This document shows positions 26,134-35,245 of a DNA stretch of 64,000 bases, in pieces. Location of the stretch: contig CAVOHB010000009.1 of the NCBI GenBank assembly GCA_963695705.1, forward strand, positions 1,452,857 to 1,516,856, in the 5' to 3' direction. The notes beneath the pieces are model-generated. The model was not told the origin of the DNA and searched no databases. It saw nothing but the letters and a program-made list of their open reading frames with translations. The stretch's first letter is position 1; every line of letters begins with the position of its first letter. Source of the DNA: JBKPNJ01 sp963695705. Lineage in GTDB: Bacteria; Actinomycetota; Actinomycetes; Propionibacteriales; Nocardioidaceae. Made by a program: the position numbers and the translations under genes.

Positions 26134-26700
26134 CTAGGGGACGGGGACCGGGCCGAGCCGCGGGCCGGCGTCGCGCGCGCGTCCCTCAGCAGAGAAGTCG
26201 TAGCGGACGCTGGCCCGTGCCCGGACCGACGTCGCGCCGGGCCAGCAGTCGCTGTCGTTCGTGAGTCCGATCGACAGCGTGCCCCGACGATAGGAGCGAC
26301 CCGGGTACGGCACGCACTGGTCAGCGGGGAACCCGTCCATCCTGGTGATCGTGCGGTTGGCGCGGAACGTCGTGACGGTCTTGCCGACGTGACCGGTGTC
26401 GGTGACGAACCGAACCGTCAGATGCACATGCCTACGAACCATGTCCGGGGTGACCTGATCCAAGAAGACGGTCACGGTGATGCCCTTACCGGAACCGCCG
26501 CGGGATTTGGCGAGCGCCAACCGGACCGAATGGATGTCGGACTTGCCGTAGCCGGTCGACATGTGTCCGTCGGCGTACGTCCGGACCACGTCGCCGGACG
26601 GGTCCGGCTGCCGATCCGAGACTGGTTGGCTCGCGGCCACCGGGATAGCCAACGTCAAAGTGAGAACGGCCGTGAGCATGGCGAGTGAGCGGATGTGCAT
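26134..26700 (-). CDS. Secreted protein of unknown function
   Basis: 188 residues beginning MHIRSLAMLTAVLTLTLAIPVAASQPV, a signal peptide with an Ala-x-Ala-type cleavage site near residue 24. The mature part is basic and beta-rich (GITVTVFLDQV, HVHLTVRFVTDTG, RTITRMDGF) and has two cysteines (DQCVPYP, SDCWPG) that could form a disulfide outside the cell. ATG 26700 is preceded by GGGAGGGG. Family not recognised; the domain resembles small secreted actinobacterial proteins with no assigned role. Confidence 0.8.
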   Translation of the reverse strand: MHIRSLAMLTAVLTLTLAIPVAASQPVSDRQPDPSGDVVRTYADGHMSTGYGKSDIHSVRLALAKSRGGSGKGITVTVFLDQVTPDMVRRHVHLTVRFVTDTGHVGKTVTTFRANRTITRMDGFPADQCVPYPGRSYRRGTLSIGLTNDSDCWPGATSVRARASVRYDFSAEGRARDAGPRLGPVPVP

Positions 26701-26986
26701 GAAACCCCTCCCTTCGGTGTGACGCCCGGTTGACCAGCCGCGCGCGTTATCGAGGGCCAGCCGCACCCGGCTGCTGCCGAAAGAACGGTGTTGCCCTCAC
26801 AGACATGAGGAATGAAACGTGCCAGTGGTATCAACCTGGTATCGAGTGACGGATGTCGAGTCGCCGACGGCCGAGGTGTGGAACAGCGTGCGGCCGTCGC
26901 GTATAAGGCCTACGCGGCGATTCGTTGATCGTGTCGGACAAAGAGCCGCACTCGGAGAAGGGGCCGTTCAGGGAGTGATCCCCCAA

Positions 26987-27145
26987 TCAGCCCATTCGTC
27001 CCCCACCACCGTCTGCTCGACCGTATGGATTCCGGAGGCCCTCGGGAGGATTTCCCTTGGCTGGCTTACGCCACGAACGGACCTCCCTGATGCCCAGCAT
27101 GATTCCGATGGCAAGGGCGGCCACCAGCGCCAGCATCCACCACAT
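26987..27145 (-). CDS. Small single-span membrane protein (52 residues)
   Basis: Starts MWWMLALVAALAIGIMLGIR, one membrane helix, followed by a short basic, Gly/Pro-rich cytoplasmic tail (EVRSWRKPAKGNPPEGLR) ending GGGGRMG. ATG 27145 is preceded by GGGAGGTAATC, an excellent ribosome binding site. Too short for usual length filters. The Trp-rich N-terminus and positive-inside tail suggest a genuine N-out single-span protein. Function unknown. Confidence 0.65.
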   Translation of the reverse strand: MWWMLALVAALAIGIMLGIREVRSWRKPAKGNPPEGLRNPYGRADGGGGRMG

Positions 27146-27330
27146 GATTACCTCCCGTGATGCTATTGACCCTACGCCGATGCGGAAGGTGGCGATGCCG
27201 CCGCCCGTCGCGGTTCCGACTCACGCCGCCCCCTGGCAGTAGCACGACCATCCCAGCCCTGCGGAGTAGCGGCCGGCGCGGGTACGATCACCGGACGGCG
27301 AGGGCGACCTTGAATTGGGGGAACGAGTTC

Positions 27331-27702
27331 GTGGTGAACGGCGACCCGTTCCTGATCGCGCTCGACGACGTTGAGCGCGCGGGCCGCGCGGCTTGCGCTG
27401 CCATCGACATCGCTTCGAAAGAGGTGGCGTCCCTGGGCACGGCTCGGGCCCAAGGCACGCCGCTCGAAGAGATCGTCCAAGACGGCGTTGCCCGTGGCAT
27501 CAGAGCAAGGCGAATCGCGGCAGCGGACGCTTTCCACGAGTACGAGCGCTCGGTGGCCAGGGTGCGGGCGTTCGTGGTTCGAGCCCTGGTCGACGAGTCC
27601 GGCTTGAAGCAGACAGATGTGGCGCGCCTGATCGGCATTTCGCGGCAGGAGGTCGCAAGGCTGTACGAACGCAATGCCCGGATGTCGGAGGTCCTCGACT
27701 GA
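27331..27702 (+). CDS. Small HTH DNA-binding protein
   Basis: 123 residues. The C-terminal third, ALVDESGLKQTDVARLIGISRQEVARLYE (about 86-114), is a helix-turn-helix of the type in which a short coiled region is followed by a sigma70-region-4-like HTH. The N-terminal two thirds are helical (AARAACAAIDIASKEVASLG, AADAFHEYERSVARVRAFV). GTG 27331 is followed by a second GTG at 27334; GGGGGAAC lies upstream. No partner gene identifies its target. Confidence 0.68.
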   Translation: MVNGDPFLIALDDVERAGRAACAAIDIASKEVASLGTARAQGTPLEEIVQDGVARGIRARRIAAADAFHEYERSVARVRAFVVRALVDESGLKQTDVARLIGISRQEVARLYERNARMSEVLD

Positions 27703-27760
27703 CAGATCAACAAGACGGCTTCCTTGACGCACCTGAGGGGTGCGCCCGCAGTCTGGCAGC

Positions 27761-28297
27761 ATGACGTCGCATCGACAGGGCGCCGGCGACTCGACATCGA
27801 AGGAGTCACAAGGATTGGCTGAAGGGGTCTCCCGTGAGGAGCCGACGGTCGACCGTCCGTTGGTCATCGGCACGACAAACTCGGACCTGTCCATCGAGCG
27901 GATCACCAGCGAGTACGGCGCGTACCTCGGCCGCCCTTTGTCGGACCTGGTCAGCCAACGCGCGCCGGACCACTACCTGGTGGTCGTCCCGCTGGCGCCG
28001 TCCCCACAGCTCGGCTTTGCCCTGCTACCGCAAGGCAGCCCCGCGACGCACCCTGAGCATCCGTCGACTGTCATCGACGAAGTACCGGACCTGTCGCGTC
28101 TGTCTGCGCGCGAGCGAAGCATCGTGTCTCGGCTCATGGCCGGCGACCGTGCGCCTGCCATCGCCGAGGCACTGCAGCTCAGCCAGAGCACGGTGCGGAA
28201 CCATCTGTCGGCCGTATTCGCGAAGCTGGGGGTGCGCTCGCAACAGGAGCTTATCGACCTGCTCAGGAACCGCGCCGACACCGCGGGGACCGACTGA
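27761..28297 (+). CDS. LuxR-type HTH regulator with PAS-like N-terminus
   Basis: 178 residues. The C-terminal GerE/LuxR HTH is clear: LSRLSARERSIVSRLMAGDRAPAIAEALQLSQSTVRNHLSAVFAKLGVRSQQEL (about 110-163). The N-terminal part (DLSIERITSEYGAYLGRPLSDLV) looks like the start of a PAS domain that then ends early, so the sensor is minimal. ATG 27761 is used; an in-frame GTG at 27740 abuts GAGGG too closely. 58 bp downstream of the small HTH gene and possibly co-transcribed. Ligand unknown. Confidence 0.82.
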   Translation: MTSHRQGAGDSTSKESQGLAEGVSREEPTVDRPLVIGTTNSDLSIERITSEYGAYLGRPLSDLVSQRAPDHYLVVVPLAPSPQLGFALLPQGSPATHPEHPSTVIDEVPDLSRLSARERSIVSRLMAGDRAPAIAEALQLSQSTVRNHLSAVFAKLGVRSQQELIDLLRNRADTAGTD

Positions 28298-28336
28298 TGC
28301 GGCGGGTGGCTTAGGCACCGCTATTGGTCGCCTCGG

Positions 28337-29236
28337 CTATGCGTATCCCATCGATCGCGCTTCCGCGGCCAGAAAGTCGGTGGCGGATCGGGGCTCTATG
28401 CCGGCCTCCCGCAGCGGAGCATCATCCCAATGCCCCGGGTACAGATCCTGTAGCAGGCCCGCTCCGAAGACCGACGCCAGCGGAGGATTGGGTCTGTTCA
28501 TCAATCGCATTCCTAGACGCGCCGCAAACCGGGGCATTGCCTGACGCTTCATCTTCCGATGGGTGAGGCGTTCGGCAACTGCGATCGCCTCGTTGCGGGT
28601 GAGCGCCTCCGGCCCACCGAACTCGATGAGCGCAGGCGGGTCCGGCTGTGCCGCTACCACCGCGATGAGCGCCGCAACATCATCCGTGCTGACCCAGCGT
28701 CGAGGCGTGTCACCCTTCCCGAATACCGCAACCTTGCCCGCCCGCATGTCAAAACGACCCAACGGTCCGAGGTGGATCTCCTGGAAGGCGTCCGGTCGGA
28801 CAATCGTCACGCCCATCGATGACGCGCGCAGCCGCTGTTCGGTCGCTATCTTCGCGCGCTCGAGGGGCGAACCCAGAGCCGCGTCCACACCGGCGTACGA
28901 GACGTAGACGAACCGCGCGACCCCGGCTCCCTCCGCCGCATTGACCAAGGCGGCCATGCCGAGCTCATCGACCTCCCGGATCGACGGCCCGCCGGCTCCG
29001 GTCAATCGCCTCCCGATTGCCGTCGCGCTGGCGACAACTGTGTCGACTCCGAGGCATGCCGGCCGAAGGCTTGCGGGATCGGTCAGGTCACCCCGAGCGA
29101 TCTGCGCACCCTGCGTCCTCAGGCCAGCGTCGTCGGTCTGCGGCCGGACCAGGCATCGAACCTCGTGTCCACGGTTGCGCAACTGCTGTACGACTCGTCC
29201 GCCCAGGTCTCCGGTAGACCCCACCACCAGGATCAC
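28337..29236 (-). CDS. NmrA-like NAD(P)-binding oxidoreductase
   Basis: 299-residue atypical short-chain dehydrogenase/NmrA-type protein. The N-terminal Rossmann motif is VVGSTGDLGGRVVQQLRNRGHEV (residues 4-26), followed by GDLTDPASL and VSYAGVD. The classical Tyr-x-x-x-Lys is not evident (ERAKIATEQ occupies the site), placing it with NmrA/YbjT-like sensors or reductases rather than true SDR enzymes. GTG 29236. It is convergent with the LuxR-type gene (39 bp apart), so their regulation is not obviously linked. Confidence 0.88.
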   Translation of the reverse strand: MILVVGSTGDLGGRVVQQLRNRGHEVRCLVRPQTDDAGLRTQGAQIARGDLTDPASLRPACLGVDTVVASATAIGRRLTGAGGPSIREVDELGMAALVNAAEGAGVARFVYVSYAGVDAALGSPLERAKIATEQRLRASSMGVTIVRPDAFQEIHLGPLGRFDMRAGKVAVFGKGDTPRRWVSTDDVAALIAVVAAQPDPPALIEFGGPEALTRNEAIAVAERLTHRKMKRQAMPRFAARLGMRLMNRPNPPLASVFGAGLLQDLYPGHWDDAPLREAGIEPRSATDFLAAEARSMGYA

Positions 29237-29331
29237 GTCTGCCTCCGCCGCACTCGACTGCCCGCCGGGTCAGAGTGCCAACGCATCGGAAATACGTCAA
29301 CGGCGGTCCGGTGCGCCACTATCCGCGGTGA

Positions 29332-31540
29332 TCAGGAACGGCCCCGCTCTTGCGTCATGGATCCGGAGGGTCCCGACCCTCCGGATGCATGACGCAACGC
29401 GGCTAGCGGGTGAGGCAGCGGTAGGTGCTCGATGAGTACGCGTCCCGGTATCCCAGATGAGTGACCCACCGGATCCGGCTCTGTTTCGATGGGTCCAGGC
29501 AGAACGACGTCCACGCCCAGGAGCCGCAGATTGCGCCTGGTGGCTGCCCGGTGGAAGGGACCGGCGTTCTCAACGAAGTTGGTGAGTTGCTTTCGCTTGA
29601 AGTAGTGGAACCCGGGGTCGTCACTCAGGTAGTCCATGAAGTACTCCCGAGGGTCGACCGAGTGGATCCGCGTCGTGAGCACACTCACGCTGATGGAGAG
29701 CTCTCCGGTGGCGAGGACGAGGTCATTGCGATGAGCGCCGTTGATCACCCGCTCGGCCATCTCGAGGTTGTCGGGTAGTCGCTGGTAGTGGAACGGTGCC
29801 GCCCACGTCGTCGTTGTCGCGCCCGACCAGATCGGGTCGCTGAAGACGACCAGCAGCACTACGCAGCCCTACCGGTCCCGCAAGCCTCAGCGCTGGACGG
29901 GCCAGGCGCTCGGACGTCCTCGTCGCCGCGACTCCGACCAGCGCCGCCACCGTGACCACCCAGGTCATGCGCCACAGGGTCGGGCCGAGGCCAACCAGGT
30001 CGAAGGACAGATGTGTGAAGCCGGGGATGAAGGTGATGCCCACGCACATGGCGAGAAGCCCGGTCGTGATCCGGGCCAGCGGATGTGGGACCAGCAAGAC
30101 GCCGAGCAGCACCGCCGACACCGCGATCAGAGCTGTCACGCCGTCATGGAACACCTCGTGCCCGAACCAGTCGGGGTCGAAGCGGGTCAGCTTCTGATTG
30201 AAATCGTCAGCCGAACGCCCTCCGACAGCCTTGGTCACGACGGAGGCCGCCAAGGGGTACGCCGCCATGGCCGCAAACCCTGCCACCGCACGCCGCGTCG
30301 AGCGGAGAACCAACGGGGCCGCGCCGGCTGCCGCGATGACGGGGACCAGGAACATCGCCGAAGTGCTCACCCCGACCGCCGCGACTCCGCCGACGAAGAG
30401 CCATCCGGCCCGCTCCCGGTCGGGTCGCTCCACGTAGCGCACCGCGTACATGAGCAGCACGGGCACCATGAGACACAGGAAAACGACCTTGGCCTGCCAG
30501 AGCCGCGACACGAAGAGGGTGCCAGGCGCGTGTGGGGACGCGCCGTCGAGCAGCAGGAACACCAGGGCCGAGGACAGAGCAATCGACACCGACTTGACCT
30601 GCCAGGCACGCAGCAGTCGCCACATGGCCAGCACCGAGAGGAGGGTGACGATCGGCGGGGCGACGATGTAGACAACAGCGGCAGCGCGCACATGGGCCAG
30701 GCGTGCCACCGTTCCCATCAGGGCGTCATAGGAGGCCATCGGAGGCCAGCTCGACATCGGATAGACGAGGTTGGCAAAGATCGTGTCGCGGAGCGGGAAG
30801 GTGCCATGATCGGTCACCCATTGCGACAGATTCACGTAGTAGACGTCATCCGGGTTGGACCGCAGCAGGCATAGCGACATCACCGCCAGCCCGGCTGCCC
30901 ACACCAGCGCGACGATCGCGCTTCGGCGTTCGACGGCAGGTGCGCTCCCGCCCGGCTCGCCGGAGGATTGGAGTCCCAGGCCGGGATCGCCGGACGGCAC
31001 CCAAAGGCTAAGGAGCGCCCAGGAGGTACCCGTCCCAGCTGCCAGGAGCCACGCCGCGGCCACCAGAACCCAGGGTGCGTTGACCGCCATCGCCACCGCG
31101 GCGGCTGCCGCAAGCGCGACCGTCAGGATCACCAGGGTGCGGTCGAGCCGGGCCAACCGGAGTCGGCGGTCAGGCGACAGTCGGACGTCGGCCGTCCGGC
31201 TGGACCAGATGAGGCGCCCCACGTCCGGATGACCGGGTGGAGCCAGGCTCGTGCGACGTCGCCGGACGAGCCAGAACCCACAGGCAGCGAGCGCGAGTGC
31301 CTCCATGAGGAGCGCCCACCCGACACCGAGGCGGGCGACCAGGCATATGTGATAGACCACGGTCCAGGTAGCCATCAGCACAATGGCCGCATCGACTGCC
31401 GCGTCGCATCCGCGAACCAGGTTGTGGGCCGGCTCAGGCCGACGAACCGATGACGGGGCAGGAAGACTGCGCGCGGCGGTGCCTGTCACGTTCCGAGGCC
31501 CGCGGGAACCGCCGGTTTCCTGGTATCCGTCACGCGGCAA
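29332..31540 (-). CDS. Polytopic membrane protein, GT-C/DUF6077-like, frame-broken
   Basis: About 735 residues once an extra base near 29865-29880 is removed. The first 570 residues have some twelve hydrophobic segments with a periplasmic SNPDDVYYVNLSQWVTDHGTFPLRD motif, typical of DUF6077/GT-C glycosyltransferase-like proteins using lipid-linked sugars. In the main frame the sequence turns to junk after VGLRSAAGRL; one frame over it resumes as VLLVVFSDPIWSGATTTTWAAP and a soluble domain (DPREYFMDYLSDDPGFHYFKRKQLTNFVEN). The last ~20 codons lie in a palindromic repeat. Predicted role in cell-envelope glycosylation is inference. Confidence 0.7.
29350..29397. repeat. Extragenic palindrome, copy 1 (23-bp arms)
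   Basis: TTGCGTCATGGATCCGGAGGGTC, loop CC, then its complement with one mismatch. It could terminate transcription from both sides or be a mobile palindromic repeat; a diverged second copy lies at 35114-35161. The C-terminal codons of the DUF6077-like gene run through it, which suggests it invaded that gene's 3' end. Confidence 0.82.
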
Positions 31541-31850
31541 ATCTATCGTCTACGGTTCGCTGACTCCGGCAACGCCAGCCGAGTAGACCTGAGCCCCCGT
31601 TACCGGATATGGCTTGACGCACCCCCGGTTCTCGATGTCGCTCGCCGTGGGGTGCCGACTCGCCGTCGACCTGGCGGAAGCGACCCCGCCGGGTCGGTTA
31701 CGTTTACCGAGACGGAAATCGAGACGGGTATTGAGACGGATATGGTCGCGGACGCCACGCCTTCCTCGGCAAACGGATCTGCGCCCGGTCATATCGCGGC
31801 CGACTGAACTCCGGCGGGCGGCTGATGGTGGCGGAGCGGGGGTTCGCAGC
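31541..31850. other. Divergent intergenic region with a 12-bp triplet repeat
   Basis: 310 bases between two divergent polytopic-protein genes. GAGACGGAAATC, GAGACGGGTATT and GAGACGGATATG (about 31709-31745) form three 12-bp tandem units. Both promoters should lie here, but no clear -35/-10 pair was assigned. Confidence 0.5.
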
Positions 31851-33545
31851 ATGAACGAACCGACCGGCTCCGACCTACGCAGCGACGAGGCCCCGCAGAC
31901 CGCGGTGCCGTCGGACGACTCTGTGCCCACGCCTGGAGGGCGCCGGGCACTCGGGCTGGATGCCATCGCGCTGGCCGTGATCATTGCCGCGTACGGGATC
32001 GTCCAGTACGTCGTGTTTCCCGGTCCGCAGCGGTTCGATCCGTCGTTCTACTTCGATGTCGCCAGCCGATTTCCAGACGTCGACCCGAACTGGTGGACGC
32101 TGCGGATCGGGCTTGTCGCACCGCTGCATCTGGTCATCGCGGTCCTGGGACAGTCCGAGGTCGCCCAGTACACCATCCCGGTCGCATCCGCGATCCTGCT
32201 CGGAACGAGCGTCTTCGCGATCATGCGGGTGCTGTTCCAGGACCGGCTCGTGGCCACCGCGACCGCCCTCGTAGTGATCCTCAACCCCGACCATCTGCTC
32301 AACTCCGCGTACATCTTTCCGGACACCACAGCGACGGCGACGTTCACTGCGGCTCTGCTCCTGGTGATCCTCGGACGGCCACGTGACGCGGAGGGACCGC
32401 GATGGCTCAATACCGCGACAGTGGCAGCAGCAGGCGTCCTGCTCGGATGGAGCTACCTGATCCGGGAGTTCACCCCCATCCTGTTCCCCGCCGTCATCGT
32501 GGCGGTGCTCCTCTTCCGTTACCCCGTCGCTCGCATCGCGGTGCTGGCGGGCTCGGCCCTCGGGACAGTCGCGCTCGAGCCGATCTACGGCGCCTTTCGG
32601 TACGGCAACCCGTTCGAGCGCCTGAACGTGCTGCTCGACCGCTCCTCGGTGTCGGCACCCTCGCACCACACCGACTGGGCGCCGTTCCGAGCCCAGGTCA
32701 ACAACGTGTTCGATGCGGTCCTGGTCTTCCCGCGGCTACTGCTCGCCTGGAACGAGGGCTGGGTGCTCGTCGCGCTGATCTTCGTGTTCATCGCTGCGCT
32801 GTTGCGTTTCCGAGGGACCGGGCTTCTGGTGCTCGGCACCTGGATGTTCAGCTACTGGGCGGTGATGGTGATCCTCGCCCTCACCCGCAACGCGTCGGGT
32901 GACCCGACGCTCAATGTCGCAAACATCCGGTACTGGTATCCGGTCCTGCCGGCGCTGGTGATGGGTGGCCTGGGTGGTCTCGCGCTGCTGGTTCGCGGCT
33001 CGGCACCGTCACTCCAGCGAGTCCGGCTCTCGCAGGCCGCCGTACTCGCCACCGCTGCGCTGGTCCTGGTGCCAGGCACGACGCAGTTCTCAAGCTGCGC
33101 GGCCGACCACCTGTGGCCCAACGACACCGCCTCGAGCTGGAACGACGTTCGCTCCTGGCTGGCCACACCGCAGGCCGAGCGGTTCAGTGCCATCCGCACG
33201 GACCCGATCACCCTGCGCACGCTGGTCGTGTACACGCACTCGAGGTTCGGCAGCACGGTGTGGCATGGCGTCGTCCGCCAGACCACCCCCTCGCACCCTC
33301 CCGCGCCGGGGTCGCACCGCCTGATCCTCGTGAACGTCGCGGCCTCGACCCGGGGGTCGGCGACCGCGCTGCTCGCCTCGTGGTCGCCGGTGTTCGTCAG
33401 CTCGGACGGTCGGCTTGCAGTGCTCGCGCCCAGGTCCATCGTGGCCACGGCTCATGTGAAAGCCCGACAGAGGTGGCTCTCGGCATACGGCCCTCGGCAC
33501 CTCGTGCCGGGAACCTGCGGCGTGAGCCCCTACCAGGCTGGCTGA
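31851..33545 (+). CDS. GT-C-like membrane glycosyltransferase
   Basis: 564 residues with about eleven membrane segments and a C-terminal soluble domain (from ~400, with CAADHLWPNDTASSWNDVRSWL). The first large loop contains FDPSFYFDVASRFPDVDPNWWTLR, where GT39/ArnT-like enzymes carry their catalytic acidic residues. Such enzymes transfer sugars from polyprenyl-phosphate donors on the outer face of the membrane. ATG 31851; upstream in-frame codons contain repeats and no family-like sequence. Donor and acceptor unknown. Confidence 0.75.
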   Translation: MNEPTGSDLRSDEAPQTAVPSDDSVPTPGGRRALGLDAIALAVIIAAYGIVQYVVFPGPQRFDPSFYFDVASRFPDVDPNWWTLRIGLVAPLHLVIAVLGQSEVAQYTIPVASAILLGTSVFAIMRVLFQDRLVATATALVVILNPDHLLNSAYIFPDTTATATFTAALLLVILGRPRDAEGPRWLNTATVAAAGVLLGWSYLIREFTPILFPAVIVAVLLFRYPVARIAVLAGSALGTVALEPIYGAFRYGNPFERLNVLLDRSSVSAPSHHTDWAPFRAQVNNVFDAVLVFPRLLLAWNEGWVLVALIFVFIAALLRFRGTGLLVLGTWMFSYWAVMVILALTRNASGDPTLNVANIRYWYPVLPALVMGGLGGLALLVRGSAPSLQRVRLSQAAVLATAALVLVPGTTQFSSCAADHLWPNDTASSWNDVRSWLATPQAERFSAIRTDPITLRTLVVYTHSRFGSTVWHGVVRQTTPSHPPAPGSHRLILVNVAASTRGSATALLASWSPVFVSSDGRLAVLAPRSIVATAHVKARQRWLSAYGPRHLVPGTCGVSPYQAG

Positions 33546-33627
33546 CCGGACCCGCGTCGGCAGCGCGCCCGGGCCCGTCGCGTGCAGGCCCCCTGATGGG
33601 GGCTCGGGCGAGACCATAGGTGACCGA

Positions 33628-34329
33628 TCAGTGCTGGTAGTTGCGCCCGGGTGCGTCTCTCAGCAGGACGGCTGCCCCCACGGCCAGCCAGACCGCCATG
33701 TAGACAAGGCTGGCAAGAACATCACTGGGATGGTGCGCTCCGAGATAGAGCCGCGCAACCGCGACCAGGAGCGGCAGTACGACGAGGGTCACGGACAACC
33801 ACCGCCAGCGGGGACCGCAGAAGATCCAGATCAGCACGGCCATCCCCCCGTACATCGCCACCGCGACTGCCACATGGCCCGACGGGTAGCTGTGGGTGGG
33901 ATCGAGCCCGGGATCGAGGATCGCCACCGGCGGCCGGGGGCGGCTCACGAGACTCACGACGAGCAGGTAGCCGGCCAGCTCGCCGAGCAGCGCCACGGCA
34001 AGGAACGCGACCGACCGGACCTCTCGCCGCCACAGCCAGATAAAGACCATCAGTACGGGACCGAGGACCAGGACGGTGGTCGTCTCGCCGAGCAGGCTCA
34101 GGTCGTCGGCGACGGTCGTCAACGATCCTGAACGGTGCTCGGCGAACCATCTCTCCACCTGGTTGTCGCGTACACCGACGGAGCCCTTCAGCGGCCCGGT
34201 CAGGGCCTCACCGACCGCGAAAACGACAGCGAAGATGATTCCCCAGGCGAGCAAGAGCCGGGAAACAGCTCGGGCAACCTCACGACGCCGGTTGCCGTGG
34301 GAACCGAGCGTCATCTGCATGGTCGACAT
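33628..34329 (-). CDS. PAP2 family phosphatase
   Basis: 233-residue integral membrane phosphatase (type 2 phosphatidic acid phosphatase family). The three PAP2 motifs are present: SLVSRPRPP (a degenerate KxxxxxxRP), SYPSGHVAVAVA and RLYLGAHHPSDVLAS, with the catalytic His residues facing the periplasm. Six membrane segments. Candidates for substrate are undecaprenyl-pyrophosphate or phosphatidate. ATG 34329 (MSTMQMTL) is preferred; the frame is open further upstream. Beside two GT-C-like genes it could recycle the polyprenol carrier (inference). Confidence 0.92.
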   Translation of the reverse strand: MSTMQMTLGSHGNRRREVARAVSRLLLAWGIIFAVVFAVGEALTGPLKGSVGVRDNQVERWFAEHRSGSLTTVADDLSLLGETTTVLVLGPVLMVFIWLWRREVRSVAFLAVALLGELAGYLLVVSLVSRPRPPVAILDPGLDPTHSYPSGHVAVAVAMYGGMAVLIWIFCGPRWRWLSVTLVVLPLLVAVARLYLGAHHPSDVLASLVYMAVWLAVGAAVLLRDAPGRNYQH

Positions 34330-34447
34330 CAAACCAGTCCCGAGGGCCGCCGACAGTCGTTTCCGGCTGCTCTCATGAGGCCGGCGCAGAAGGCGTATGG
34401 TCCTCTCGGAAGTACGCGAGTCGGCACACCTTTCCTGGGGGACTGTC

Positions 34448-35089
34448 GTGAACGGGTCGAAGACGTGGTTGGTGACGGTGGCGGCAGTCGCCGCCGCGGG
34501 CTGCATCATGGCCTCAGCGCCGCTCGCGTCCGTGGCGGCGCGGCCGCCTCAATCGTCGGCCGGCGACCGGGCCCACGCGGCGTCGACCCGTGTGCATCGG
34601 GTGTCCCCGCTGAACGCTTCCGGCCACCTGAGTTCGCACTACACGGTGGCGAGGGTACGACGCGGGTACTGCTGGACTTCCTCGTCGATCCGGCCCAGTC
34701 TCTACCGGTGTTTCCGCGGGAACTTCATCGTCGACCCGTGCTGGCCGGCGGCGAACCGGGCCTCTGTCCTGTGCATCGTGCGGCCGTGGTCCCATCACGT
34801 GCTTCGGCTGCGACTCACGAGACAGCTACCGGCGACACAACCGGGAGCGTCCCGCGGCTGGGGCCTGACCTTGCGGTCGGGCAACAACTGCCTGTTCTCG
34901 TCGGGGGCACATGATCAGTTCCACGGCCACACCATCCTGTACTACTGCCACCGGAACTGGGTGCTGCTGGACGAGCCGGACCAGAGCCAGTCCGGCTGGA
35001 CCATCCGGACCGCGCGACGAGAGGGCGACCACTACGTAGCCCGCGGAATACGGCCGCTCACCGACGCCTGGCGCGCGAAGGGCCCGTAG
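34448..35089 (+). CDS. Secreted Cys-rich protein of unknown function
   Basis: 213 residues. N-terminal signal peptide NGSKTWLVTVAAVAAAGCIMASAPL; the Cys in AAAGC could be a lipobox or part of the h-region. The mature region has six further cysteines in YCWTSS, YRCFRG, VDPCWP, VLCIVRP, NNCLFSSG and YYCHRNW, enough for three disulfides. The block GWGLTLRSGNNCLFSS looks like a conserved core. GTG 34448 follows GGGGGA. Family not recognised. A palindromic repeat follows 25 bp downstream of the stop. Confidence 0.75.
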   Translation: MNGSKTWLVTVAAVAAAGCIMASAPLASVAARPPQSSAGDRAHAASTRVHRVSPLNASGHLSSHYTVARVRRGYCWTSSSIRPSLYRCFRGNFIVDPCWPAANRASVLCIVRPWSHHVLRLRLTRQLPATQPGASRGWGLTLRSGNNCLFSSGAHDQFHGHTILYYCHRNWVLLDEPDQSQSGWTIRTARREGDHYVARGIRPLTDAWRAKGP

Positions 35090-35113
35090 CCGGAGCTGCC
35101 GGGCGCCTCCCGC

Positions 35114-35161
35114 TTGCGTCATGCATCCGGAGGGTCCCGACCCTCGATTCGCATGCCGCAA
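35114..35161. repeat. Extragenic palindrome, copy 2 (diverged)
   Basis: Left arm TTGCGTCATGCATCCGGAGGGTC matches copy 1 at 29350 with one change, making it a perfect complement to copy 1's right arm. The right arm here is degraded (GACCCTCGATTCGCATGCCGC). Position right after a stop codon is the same as in copy 1. Confidence 0.82.
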
Positions 35162-35245
35162 ACCGCAGGGCCGCGCTCATGTGGCCTTCATGTCGGCGAA
35201 CAACCCTTGGTCACCACCCATCCACGACCAGGGAAAGGACACGAC

